64,000 nt of DNA. Origin: Alphaproteobacteria bacterium (GTDB lineage: Bacteria > Pseudomonadota > Alphaproteobacteria > Micropepsales > Micropepsaceae). Under the pieces are notes generated by a model. The model was not told the DNA's origin, ran no database searches, and saw only the letters and a list, made by a program, of their open reading frames with translations. Shown one piece after another: positions 35,139 through 42,576 of this stretch; within the stretch, counting starts at the first letter, position 1; every line of letters begins with the position of its first letter. The stretch is taken from assembly GCA_016124635.1 (NCBI GenBank), contig WGNJ01000017.1:1-64000 (forward strand), written 5' to 3'. The translations under genes and the position numbers were made by a program.

Positions 35139-36163
35139 CAACGTTGGCGGGCCTCCTCAGCGAAGCCTTGGAGGTCATTGAAGCTCAGCTCGAGACCGTC
35201 GTCGGTGCGCAATCGGCCCGACCACGTGCCGAAGACCTGGTGGGTTTCGCTTCCGAACTTTCCGGCGTCGGCATGGCTGTGCTTGTCGAAGCGCGGCGTG
35301 AGCGTCACGTCGAGTTGGCCGCCAGGATCGACGATGCGCCACGGTCGCATCGGATTGTTCCAATCGTAGTCCCAGCGCAGCTCGCGTCCGATCTTCGAGA
35401 GGCGTCCGTCGACGATCAGTCCGTTCTCGGTGAAGCCGGACCCTTCAGTCCATTTTGCACCGAACTGCAGGCCGACGATGTGATCGCCGACGCGGCCGGC
35501 GCCCCCGCCCCAATTCCATCTGATCTCCGACGGCCAACGTCCGCGGCCCACATCGAGTACACCCCACGCGTCGGACGTGCCTTCGGCGCCAACGGACCAG
35601 CGGCGATTGCCGACGACGAGTTCGCCGACCGCTCTCCGAGCTTGGTGTTTGGATGTGAAGTTGAAGCGGTGCTCATCCCAAGGGATGACCACGTTGAGCG
35701 ACTCGTAACCCGCCGGCAGCTCGACCACGACATCGAGACGACCGGGTCGCCCATCCGCCTCAGTCCACGCCGCGCGCAGCGTCGTGCCGCGATCATCGTC
35801 GGTGATCGACAGATCGAGGCCGTCACGGTTGACGAGCAGCGGCGCGGTGCCTGGCCGCTCGGGCAGCGCAGTCGCTTCGGCCGGCACCAGGATCGCCTTG
35901 CCGCCTTTTTCGCCGGAGACAAGATCGGCCCAATAGACATCGGCCAAGCCGAAGTGATCGATGTTGGAATACACCGACGATATGACGAGGTCGCCGGCAA
36001 GGATGGCCCAGTAGTCCCAACGCTTGTTCCTGCCAAAGCATCCTTCCAGATTTGCCCGGTGCAAGGGATGGCGCGACCAGCCCCGCGCGGCAGGGTTGAG
36101 GCGGGTCCCATCTGGGACGCAGAGATCGACAGGTCGAGTGAGCTCGATCTCGTGCGTCGTCAT
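35135..36163 (-). CDS. DUF2804 domain-containing protein
   Basis: A 342-residue protein of the DUF2804 type: RNKRWDYWAILAGDLVIS, FGLADVYWADL, IPWDEHRFNFTSKH, and a C-terminal WSGRLRTDDG block. The strand-rich pattern suggests a two-domain calycin-like fold. No catalytic residues are known. The ATG at MTTHEIELTRP is used; upstream codons are a shadow of the dehydrogenase gene. It is tightly packed between an acyl-CoA dehydrogenase (10 bp) and the carboxylase alpha gene (4-nt overlap), so it may bind a hydrophobic metabolite of the same pathway (inference). Confidence 0.86.
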   Translation of the reverse strand: MTTHEIELTRPVDLCVPDGTRLNPAARGWSRHPLHRANLEGCFGRNKRWDYWAILAGDLVISSVYSNIDHFGLADVYWADLVSGEKGGKAILVPAEATALPERPGTAPLLVNRDGLDLSITDDDRGTTLRAAWTEADGRPGRLDVVVELPAGYESLNVVIPWDEHRFNFTSKHQARRAVGELVVGNRRWSVGAEGTSDAWGVLDVGRGRWPSEIRWNWGGGAGRVGDHIVGLQFGAKWTEGSGFTENGLIVDGRLSKIGRELRWDYDWNNPMRPWRIVDPGGQLDVTLTPRFDKHSHADAGKFGSETHQVFGTWSGRLRTDDGLELSFNDLQGFAEEARQRW

Positions 36164-36173
36164 GGCTGCGCCC

Positions 36174-37334
36174 TCATCCGACGCCGCGGCCGGGCATGGT
36201 GCCCATGTGCTTCGAGATGATCTGCAGCATGATTTCGTCGGCGCCGCCGCCGATGGAGCCGAGGCGGCCGTCGCGATAGCGGCGCGACACCGGTGTTTCG
36301 TCCATGAAACCCATGCCACCCCAATATTGCAGGCACGAGTCGTTGACCTCGCGCTGCAGGCGCGCGGCTTTGAGCTTGGCCATCGAGGCTAGGAGCGTCA
36401 TGTCCTCGCCGGCGACGTAGCGCTCGACGGCGTTCCAGGTCAGCGCCCGCAAGGCTTCGAGCTCGGTCTGCAGCTCGGCCATGCGGAAGTGAACGTATTG
36501 GTTGTCGAGGATCGATTTGCCGAAGGCCTTGCGCTCGCGCGTGTAGGCGATGGTCTCGTCGATGGTCTTTTGCATTGAGGTGAGACCGCCGAGCGCGGCG
36601 TAAAGGCGCTCTTCCTGGAACTGGACCATTTGATAGGTGAAGCCCATGCCCTCTTCGCCTATGCGGAAGCGCTGCGGCACGCGCACGTCGTCGAAGTGAA
36701 TCTGCGCCGTGTCGGAGGAGTGCATGCCCATCTTCTTGAGCGTGCGCGCGACCGTGACGCCCTTCGTCTTCATCGGTACGCAGATCAGCGTCTTGTTCTT
36801 GTGCACGGGCCCGTCGCCCGTATTGGCGAGGAGACAGATCCAATCGGCCTGCGCCCCGGAGGTCGTCCACATCTTGCCGCCGTTGATGACGTAGTCGCCG
36901 CCGACGGCACGTGCAATGGTTTTGATGGAGGCGACGTCGGAGCCCGCGCCGACTTCGGAGACGCCCAAGCAAGCGACGAAGTCGCCCGCGATCGACGGTC
37001 GCAAGAACTCTTCGCGGACCTCGTCCGAGCCGAATCTTGCGAGGGCGGGTGTTGCCATCTCAGTCTGCACGGCGATCGCCATCGGCACGCCGCCGCAATT
37101 GATGTGGCCGAGTGCCTCACAATAAACGGCGGCGTAGGAGTAATCGAGGCCGAGGCCGCCGAACTTCTCGGGCTTGTTGATGCCGAGGAAGCCCAAGCGC
37201 CCCATCTTCTTGAACACATCGTGCGCGGGAAAAATGCCCTTTGCTTCCCACTCGTCGACGTAAGGGTTCACCTCCGTATCGAAGAAGCGGATCAGTGAGC
37301 GCTTGAGCTCGTGATGTTGTTCGGTGAGCTTCAT
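36174..37334 (-). CDS. Acyl-CoA dehydrogenase
   Basis: A 386-residue acyl-CoA dehydrogenase beginning MKLTEQHHELKRSL. Motifs: VSEVGAGSDVASIK, RKAFGKSILDNQ, QYWGGMGFMDETPVSRRYRD and GGGADEIMLQ. In this operon the order oxidation then carboxylation is that of leucine/isovalerate or citronellate-type degradation, where an acyl-CoA dehydrogenase makes the substrate of the carboxylase. It is 1 nt from the stop of the DUF6460 gene. Upstream in-frame codons are an Arg/Cys-rich non-coding extension. Confidence 0.92.
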   Translation of the reverse strand: MKLTEQHHELKRSLIRFFDTEVNPYVDEWEAKGIFPAHDVFKKMGRLGFLGINKPEKFGGLGLDYSYAAVYCEALGHINCGGVPMAIAVQTEMATPALARFGSDEVREEFLRPSIAGDFVACLGVSEVGAGSDVASIKTIARAVGGDYVINGGKMWTTSGAQADWICLLANTGDGPVHKNKTLICVPMKTKGVTVARTLKKMGMHSSDTAQIHFDDVRVPQRFRIGEEGMGFTYQMVQFQEERLYAALGGLTSMQKTIDETIAYTRERKAFGKSILDNQYVHFRMAELQTELEALRALTWNAVERYVAGEDMTLLASMAKLKAARLQREVNDSCLQYWGGMGFMDETPVSRRYRDGRLGSIGGGADEIMLQIISKHMGTMPGRGVG

Positions 37335-37335
37335 C

Positions 37336-37605
37336 TCAGCTCTTCTTCGGCGACGAGATCGCGCGTAGCAGCCGGTAGATGATCCAGAGCGGCAGCACGA
37401 CAATCGCGCCGAGCACGGCGTACTTGAAGCCCCAGTTGATGAAGTCGCCGGCGTAGCGCCAAGCGTCTTGGAAGGTCTGCCAGAAGTCGCTCCACAGATC
37501 CAACGGATCGATGCCGAACGCGGCGAACGCGAGTCCGACGAAGAACGACAAGATCAAAAGCCTGAGCAATGTCGGAACGATAGGGCCGCCAAAGATCTTG
37601 TCCAT
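37336..37605 (-). CDS. DUF6460 small membrane protein
   Basis: An 89-residue protein with two transmembrane helices (about residues 12-32 and 60-80) separated by an amphipathic acidic/aromatic loop (DPLDLWSDFWQTFQDAW), ending in a basic tail. It matches the pattern of DUF6460 proteins common in alphaproteobacteria. Function unknown. It is within the carboxylase operon, 13 bp after the preceding membrane-protein gene. Confidence 0.8.
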   Translation of the reverse strand: MDKIFGGPIVPTLLRLLILSFFVGLAFAAFGIDPLDLWSDFWQTFQDAWRYAGDFINWGFKYAVLGAIVVLPLWIIYRLLRAISSPKKS

Positions 37606-37618
37606 CGTTACTCTCCCA

Positions 37619-38002
37619 TCAACTCGTTGTGGTTGCCCAAAACCAAATCTGGAATATCAGGACCCAGATGGGCATTTTGATCAACTCGAATGTGGCGACA
37701 GCCGGTAGCGCAAGGTTTAGAGCGGCGAGCGGCTGCGCCCTGCGGCCCGTCCAGATGTCCAACAAGCCGGCTAGCAGCATGAAGCCGACGGCATACGAGA
37801 TAATCGACAAGAACGTGGTGCCCGCCACCATCAATTGGTAGGACTGTGTACGGCGAGTGCCGTCAGCGTCATTCAAGAGAAACATTATTGATCGGCTCTC
37901 GAAGAAGCTGACTGCCGCGGTGTAAGCGACCATGGCAATCAGCATTCGCCATCGATTGCCTTGTGCGACGGTATCGGGCGCAGAGTCGTCGATGTTGGTC
38001 AT
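37619..38002 (-). CDS. Hypothetical four-helix inner-membrane protein
   Basis: A 127-residue protein beginning MTNIDDSAPDTVAQG with about four hydrophobic helices (AMVAYTAAVSFF, the segment around AGTTFLSIISYAVGFMLLAG, LAALNLALPAVATF, IWVLIFQIWFW). I do not recognise a family. The ATG overlaps the carboxylase beta stop by 1 nt (TGATG on the minus strand), so it is co-translated with the operon. It may be a passenger or a membrane partner. Confidence 0.72.
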   Translation of the reverse strand: MTNIDDSAPDTVAQGNRWRMLIAMVAYTAAVSFFESRSIMFLLNDADGTRRTQSYQLMVAGTTFLSIISYAVGFMLLAGLLDIWTGRRAQPLAALNLALPAVATFELIKMPIWVLIFQIWFWATTTS

Positions 38003-39621
38003 CACATCCTCGCCACGCCGAATGAATTCGGCCGCAACTGCCGCGCCGCCGCCTTGCGGCAAACGGCGAGGCACAGCGCCAGCACGCGGCGCGTGTCGCG
38101 CGGGTCGATCAAGCCATCATCCCACAAACGGGCGGTCGCGTAGAAGGCCGTCGATTCAGCATCATAGGTCGAGATGATTTGCTGAGCGATCTTGTCGAGA
38201 CCGGCGCGATCGGGTTCGCGGCCGGCGCGCCTGGCGCCCTCTTCGGCGATGATGGTCATCACCTTGGCGGCTTGTTCGCCGCCCATGACCGAGATCTTGT
38301 TGTTGGGCCACGCGAAGATGAAACGCGGGTCGAAGGCGCGGCCGCACATTCCGTAGTTGCCGGCACCGAAGGATGCCCCGATGTGAAGCGTCAGCTTCGG
38401 TACGGCGGCGTTGGTTACCGCCTGGATCATCTTCGAGCCGTGCTTGACGATGCCGCCGCGCTCGGCCTCGGTGCCGACAATGTAGCCGGTGGTGTTCTGC
38501 AGGAAGATGATCGGCGTGCCGGATTGATCGCAAAGCTGGATGAACTGCGCGGCCTTGACCGAGCCTGCGGTATCGATCGGGCCGTTATTGCCAATGATGC
38601 CGACGGCGTGGCCTTCGATCTCAGCGTTGCCGCAGATGGTGTGCGGTCCGTAGTCGGGCTTGAAGTCGAGCCAGTCGGAGCCGTCGACGAAACGGGCGAT
38701 GACTTCACGCACGTCATATGGCTTGCGGTAGTCGAGCGGCACGATCGAAAGCAGCTCTTCGGCAGGGTAGGCCGGTTCTTCGAACGCGCGCGTCGGCTGC
38801 GGAGGCAAGCTCGCGGCCCAACCGATCTTCGCCATCACCTCGCGGGCGAGGCGGATGCCGTCGCGATCGTCCTCGGCCATATATTCGGCAAGGCCGGAGA
38901 TGTTGTAGTGCAACTCGGCGCCGCCGAGTTCCTCATCGGTCGCAATTTCGCCGGTCGCGGCTTTGAGCAGCGGCGGGCCCGCCAGAAAGATCTTGGTGCG
39001 GCCGCGGACGACGATGACGTAATCCGAGAGGCCCGGCTGATAGGCGCCGCCCGCAGTCGATGAGCCGTGCACGACGGCGATCACCGGAACGCCTGCCTTC
39101 GAGAGGCGCGCGAGATTGGCGAACGTTCGGCCGCCACGCACGAACATCTCGGCCTGGCGCAGCAGGTTGGCGCCGGCGCTTTCGACGAGTTGAATCAACG
39201 GCAGCTTGTTCTCGTACGCGATCGCTTGCGCGCGCAGGCTTTTGTCGACACCCATGGGCGTCGCGGCGCCGCCTTTGATGCCGGAGTCGCTGCAGGTGAT
39301 GACCACGTGCGCGCCAGCGACCACGCCTATGCCCGCGATGACGCCGCCGCCGCTCGCGTTTTCCGCACCGTCGTCGTCGTGCATCTTGTAGCCGGCGAGG
39401 GTCGATATCTCGAGGAACGGGGTGCCGCGATCGAGGAGCAAGTCGACGCGGTCGCGCGGCAGGATCTGGCCGCGGTCGGCGAATTTCTTCGCCGACTTGG
39501 CCGAGTTCGCACGCACGCGCGCTTCGACGGCGCGCAGATCCTCGATGAGCTTCAAATGGCCCTCGCGATTGGCGCGCGCGGCCGGCGAATTCAGATCGAT
39601 TTGGCTTTGGATGACAGGCAT
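38002..39621 (-). CDS. Acyl-CoA carboxylase beta subunit (carboxyltransferase)
   Basis: A 539-residue carboxyltransferase beta subunit. The N-terminal half carries RDRVDLLLDRGTPFLE, VITCSDSGIKGGAATP and SAGANLLRQAE; the AGGAYQPGLSDYV block and FLAGPPLLKAATGEI form the acyl-CoA site; the C-terminal half contains IIFLQNTTGYIVG and GAGNYGMCGRAFDPRF. The AGPPLLKAATGEIATDEELGG version is closer to geranyl- or broad acyl-CoA carboxylases than to propionyl-CoA carboxylase (impression only). It is first in the operon that ends with the biotin-carrying alpha subunit. No enoyl-CoA hydratase or HMG-CoA lyase is adjacent, so leucine degradation is not established. Confidence 0.92.
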   Translation of the reverse strand: MPVIQSQIDLNSPAARANREGHLKLIEDLRAVEARVRANSAKSAKKFADRGQILPRDRVDLLLDRGTPFLEISTLAGYKMHDDDGAENASGGGVIAGIGVVAGAHVVITCSDSGIKGGAATPMGVDKSLRAQAIAYENKLPLIQLVESAGANLLRQAEMFVRGGRTFANLARLSKAGVPVIAVVHGSSTAGGAYQPGLSDYVIVVRGRTKIFLAGPPLLKAATGEIATDEELGGAELHYNISGLAEYMAEDDRDGIRLAREVMAKIGWAASLPPQPTRAFEEPAYPAEELLSIVPLDYRKPYDVREVIARFVDGSDWLDFKPDYGPHTICGNAEIEGHAVGIIGNNGPIDTAGSVKAAQFIQLCDQSGTPIIFLQNTTGYIVGTEAERGGIVKHGSKMIQAVTNAAVPKLTLHIGASFGAGNYGMCGRAFDPRFIFAWPNNKISVMGGEQAAKVMTIIAEEGARRAGREPDRAGLDKIAQQIISTYDAESTAFYATARLWDDGLIDPRDTRRVLALCLAVCRKAAARQLRPNSFGVARM

Positions 39622-39663
39622 CGGTCAAGACTCTGCACTGTGGACCTGTGCGCTGCAATCCGC

Positions 39664-39801
39664 ATCCTCCGCCGCTTTGGCCGGGGAGGGGACCGCGAAG
39701 CGGTAGAGGGGGACATCGTGGAGCGATCTACCAGAGTTACTTGCCCCCTCCGTCACACGCCTTCGGCGCGTGCCACCTCCCCCGCTAAAGCGGTGGAGGA
39801 T
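39664..39801. repeat. Composite palindromic element with inverted ends
   Basis: The 26-nt ends (39664-39689 and 39776-39801) are inverted copies of each other with four differences by eye. The left part continues as a copy of the repeat found inside the helicase gene (3769-3830). The middle (39745-39775) carries another C/G-block palindrome (acgccttcggcgcgt). This fills most of the 201-bp gap between the carboxylase and DUF885 genes, resembling a REP/BIME-type unit. Confidence 0.7.
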
Positions 39802-39822
39802 GAATGACGTGTCTGCGGGCCG

Positions 39823-41610
39823 CTATTGGATCGGTTCGTTGAGGTAGAGGGCGCGGGCGTAGCGCATCGGCGGCGAGCCGAACGCCAGGATGCCGTCATG
39901 ATACTTCTTCAAGTTGAACTTGGCGCCGTCACGTTGCATTGCGGCTTCGCGGGTCTCCATGTGCTCAGAGTAGCCGACAAAGTAGGTCGATAGCTGCGTA
40001 ACGGACAGTTGTGCGCGGCGCCATTTGCCTGCGGCTTCGCGTTCTTCTTGGAAGGCCGTTTCGGTCAGGAGCTTCATCATCTGCTCCTGCGTCATGCCGT
40101 CGACATGGATCGCCTGATCGATAATCGCGTTGCAGATAGCGCGCAGCTGAATCTTCAGCTGGGTGAGCTTGTAGAGCGGGTCGTCGCCCTTGAAGCCTTG
40201 ATCGACCATGAACTGCTCGGCGTAGACGGCCCAACCTTCGATGAACGAGCCCGAGCCCAAAATCGCGCGCAGGACGCTCGGGTAGGAATTCGAGTGGAAG
40301 AGTTGCACATAGTGGCCGGGCATCGCCTCGTGCACGCCGATGTCGGTAATGCCGCGCGTGTTGTATTCGCGCAGGAATGAGGTCGTTTGCTCATCCGTCC
40401 AATCGTCGGGGATGGGCGAGACTGCGTAGAAGGTCGCTAGATTCTTGTCGAGGGGACCCGGTGAATCGCAATACGCCACCGCGAAGCCGCGCTGGAACTC
40501 GGGCATCAAGATCACGCGGACGGGGCCCGCGGGCAGTGTGATCAGATCGTGCTTGATCACGAACTGGCGCGCACTCTCGACCGCGTCCGTTGCGACTTGC
40601 ACCAACTTATCCCGCGCTGGGCGATCGGCCGCGGCGAGATCGAGCGCTGCTTTGATCGCGGCCTGTTCTTGATCCGGGGTGGGCGCGTCTGGTGTTGGCG
40701 GCGCGCCCGCCTTTCCCGTCAGCGCCTTTCGGGCGACGTCGTACATTTCCTTACGGCAGTCGACGACGGCCTTCTCTGCGCGGCGGCGGATTTCCGCACG
40801 ATCGAGATTTGAAACCAGCGTGAATTGCAACTGTTTGTCGAAGCGCTCGGCACCGGCACGGAAATCCGCTTTTGCGGCGGGCACGAGCGTCTTGTCGATC
40901 CATTCCTGATGCTCGTCGACGGCCGCGTTGTAAGCGGCGACGGCCGCGTCGAGGCGCTTGCGAGGTTCCGGCGAGAGCTTGTCCTTGTGAGGATCGATCA
41001 TCTCGCCAACGATGCTCTTCAAACCTTTGTTCTGTTTCGAATAGGTGTCTGCGTGCGGGGCAGGCACGCGTGAGGGCACAAGTTCGCTTCGCGCTTGCTT
41101 CAGTAGCGTTGGCATCAGCTCCATGCGGCGGGTCGCCGATTCGAGGCGCTTGTTCAGCGGTGCGAATTCGCGTGCCATGACGCCATAGACCGCGCCGCCC
41201 GCAACCTGCTGATAGTTGAGCGGATTCCACGCCCAGTCTTGGACCGACTCGGTTTGCCAAATCCCCGCATGCAAAGCATTCGACAGAAGCGCCGCGTCGA
41301 CTTGGTTGGCGCGCGACAGTTTTGTCTTGTCGATGGCGTCGAGGCTCGCGAGCGTCTCTTTGGCGAAGGCGAGCCCCGCATTGCGGCCGGCGGCGCTCAT
41401 GTCGTCGAGCTCCGCGTCGAAGCGATGGTCGCCGATCTGCGTGGCCGAGACCGGTGAAAGCTTCATAGCGCCGTCCAGCCACTTCTTGGCAAGAGCGGCG
41501 AATAGTTTGTCGGCGCCGGATTGAGTGGCGCCAAGCGCCTGGCCGGCGACGATCGGTATGAGCATGGTTGAACCCAAGGCGGCGACGACCGCGCGACGCG
41601 ACATGTGCAT
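39823..41610 (-). CDS. DUF885 family exported protein
   Basis: A 595-residue DUF885 protein. The N-terminus carries a twin-arginine-like signal (MSRRAVVAAL) followed by a hydrophobic core, so export by Tat is likely. The conserved HEAMPGHYVQLFHS block near residue 430 is the metal-ligand-like H-E-x-x-P-G-H pattern of the family and suggests a zinc-peptidase-related hydrolase. AGGGGAA lies 6-7 nt upstream of the ATG. Single gene. Substrate and reaction unknown. Confidence 0.85.
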   Translation of the reverse strand: MHMSRRAVVAALGSTMLIPIVAGQALGATQSGADKLFAALAKKWLDGAMKLSPVSATQIGDHRFDAELDDMSAAGRNAGLAFAKETLASLDAIDKTKLSRANQVDAALLSNALHAGIWQTESVQDWAWNPLNYQQVAGGAVYGVMAREFAPLNKRLESATRRMELMPTLLKQARSELVPSRVPAPHADTYSKQNKGLKSIVGEMIDPHKDKLSPEPRKRLDAAVAAYNAAVDEHQEWIDKTLVPAAKADFRAGAERFDKQLQFTLVSNLDRAEIRRRAEKAVVDCRKEMYDVARKALTGKAGAPPTPDAPTPDQEQAAIKAALDLAAADRPARDKLVQVATDAVESARQFVIKHDLITLPAGPVRVILMPEFQRGFAVAYCDSPGPLDKNLATFYAVSPIPDDWTDEQTTSFLREYNTRGITDIGVHEAMPGHYVQLFHSNSYPSVLRAILGSGSFIEGWAVYAEQFMVDQGFKGDDPLYKLTQLKIQLRAICNAIIDQAIHVDGMTQEQMMKLLTETAFQEEREAAGKWRRAQLSVTQLSTYFVGYSEHMETREAAMQRDGAKFNLKKYHDGILAFGSPPMRYARALYLNEPIQ

Positions 41611-41731
41611 GGCTGATTCCCCTGAGCGGCCGCGTGGTCTCGCGGCTTGTTTGATTGGCTTCAGGGAGTATGCGCGGTGCCGATTTGGCCCGTCAAATCG
41701 GTCACAAGTAACATCGGGGTGAACCAGTAAA

Positions 41732-41763
41732 AAGGGCGGCTCGCCTTGCCGGCGGCCGCCCTT
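41732..41763 (-). terminator. Rho-independent terminator of the OmpW gene
   Basis: A 9-bp stem (aagggcggc / gccgccctt) with a 14-nt loop that itself can pair in part. On the minus strand it is followed by a T-run (TTTTT across the stem end). It lies 22 bp after the OmpW stop. Confidence 0.8.
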
Positions 41764-41785
41764 GGAGACGCTTGTGCGGGGTTCG

Positions 41786-42409
41786 TTACCAGCGGTAACC
41801 GACGCCGAGGCCCACGATCCATGGATCGATGTCGACGTCCGCGTGGACGCCGAGCGGCGCGATGCTCACGTCGGTGTTGAGCCAGATCTTCTTGACGTCG
41901 ACGTTGATCGCCCAACCGTCGCCGATCGGAAAATCGGCCCCGGCCTGTAAAGCGAAGCCGAAGGAATTGTCGTAGTTGAGGTGAAGGCCCGCCGGATTGT
42001 CGACGTTGTAGAAGATCGTGTAGTTCACGCCGGCGCCGACGTAGGGTCGAAACGTGTCGCTGTCGGGTGAGAAGTGGTACTGCGCGGTCAATGTGGGCGG
42101 CAGAAGCCACACGGATCCCAGATTGAGGCCCGTCGGCGTATGCGAAACGTCGTGAGGCGTCGTCGCCAAGATGAGCTCGACGGCCCAATTCTTGTCGAAG
42201 AAATAGCTGATATCGACCTCCGGCACGATGGTGTCGTCGATCTTCACGTTCCCACCGATCGGGGTGACGGTTGCGTCCTCGTCGGGAAGAACGCCGATCG
42301 CGCGACCCCGAACCATCCACGGTCCGTCGTGATCGGCGAAGGCAAAGGGTGCGGTCGCGGTGGCGGCGGTGAGAACCAGCAGCGAGGCGGTCAGGCGGCG
42401 AAGGCGCAT
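41786..42409 (-). CDS. OmpW family outer-membrane protein
   Basis: A 207-residue 8-stranded beta-barrel of the OmpW/AlkL type. A signal peptide (cleavage after AFA, about residue 25) is followed by GPWMVRGRAIGVLP, DISYFFDKNWAVELI, YVGAGVNYTIFY and the C-terminal DPWIVGLGVGYRW ending in an aromatic residue, as expected for BAM recognition. The family is linked with uptake of small hydrophobic molecules. Single gene with a strong terminator. A near-match to a CtrA site (TTAA-N7-TTAC at 42467-42481) lies about 60 bp upstream. Confidence 0.93.
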   Translation of the reverse strand: MRLRRLTASLLVLTAATATAPFAFADHDGPWMVRGRAIGVLPDEDATVTPIGGNVKIDDTIVPEVDISYFFDKNWAVELILATTPHDVSHTPTGLNLGSVWLLPPTLTAQYHFSPDSDTFRPYVGAGVNYTIFYNVDNPAGLHLNYDNSFGFALQAGADFPIGDGWAINVDVKKIWLNTDVSIAPLGVHADVDIDPWIVGLGVGYRW

Positions 42410-42501
42410 TGGGATCGTAGCTCCGGCAAACAGTTGAAACGTGGCCGGTATTCCGCATTCCCGTAGTTAATTTGCGGTTACTTCGCTGTAAGGCGAAGGC
42501 G

Positions 42502-42527
42502 GCGGTGTGATTGGCGAATCACACCGC
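42502..42527 (-). terminator. Perfect hairpin downstream of the VWA gene
   Basis: An 11-bp perfect stem (gcggtgtgatt / aatcacaccgc) with a 4-nt loop, followed on the minus strand by a second 6-bp hairpin (cttcgc / gcgaag, 42481-42498). There is no T-run, so it may be a Rho-dependent end or an mRNA stabiliser. Confidence 0.55.
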
Positions 42528-42576
42528 AGGATCGCCAATCGTTCTTTCGGCGGCCGTCACCGCTTATCGCATCGAC

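Noticed and set aside
38002-39621. Firm assignment as methylcrotonyl-CoA carboxylase (leucine pathway)
   Set aside because: Neither methylglutaconyl-CoA hydratase nor HMG-CoA lyase is in the operon, and the carboxyltransferase motifs do not single out that substrate.
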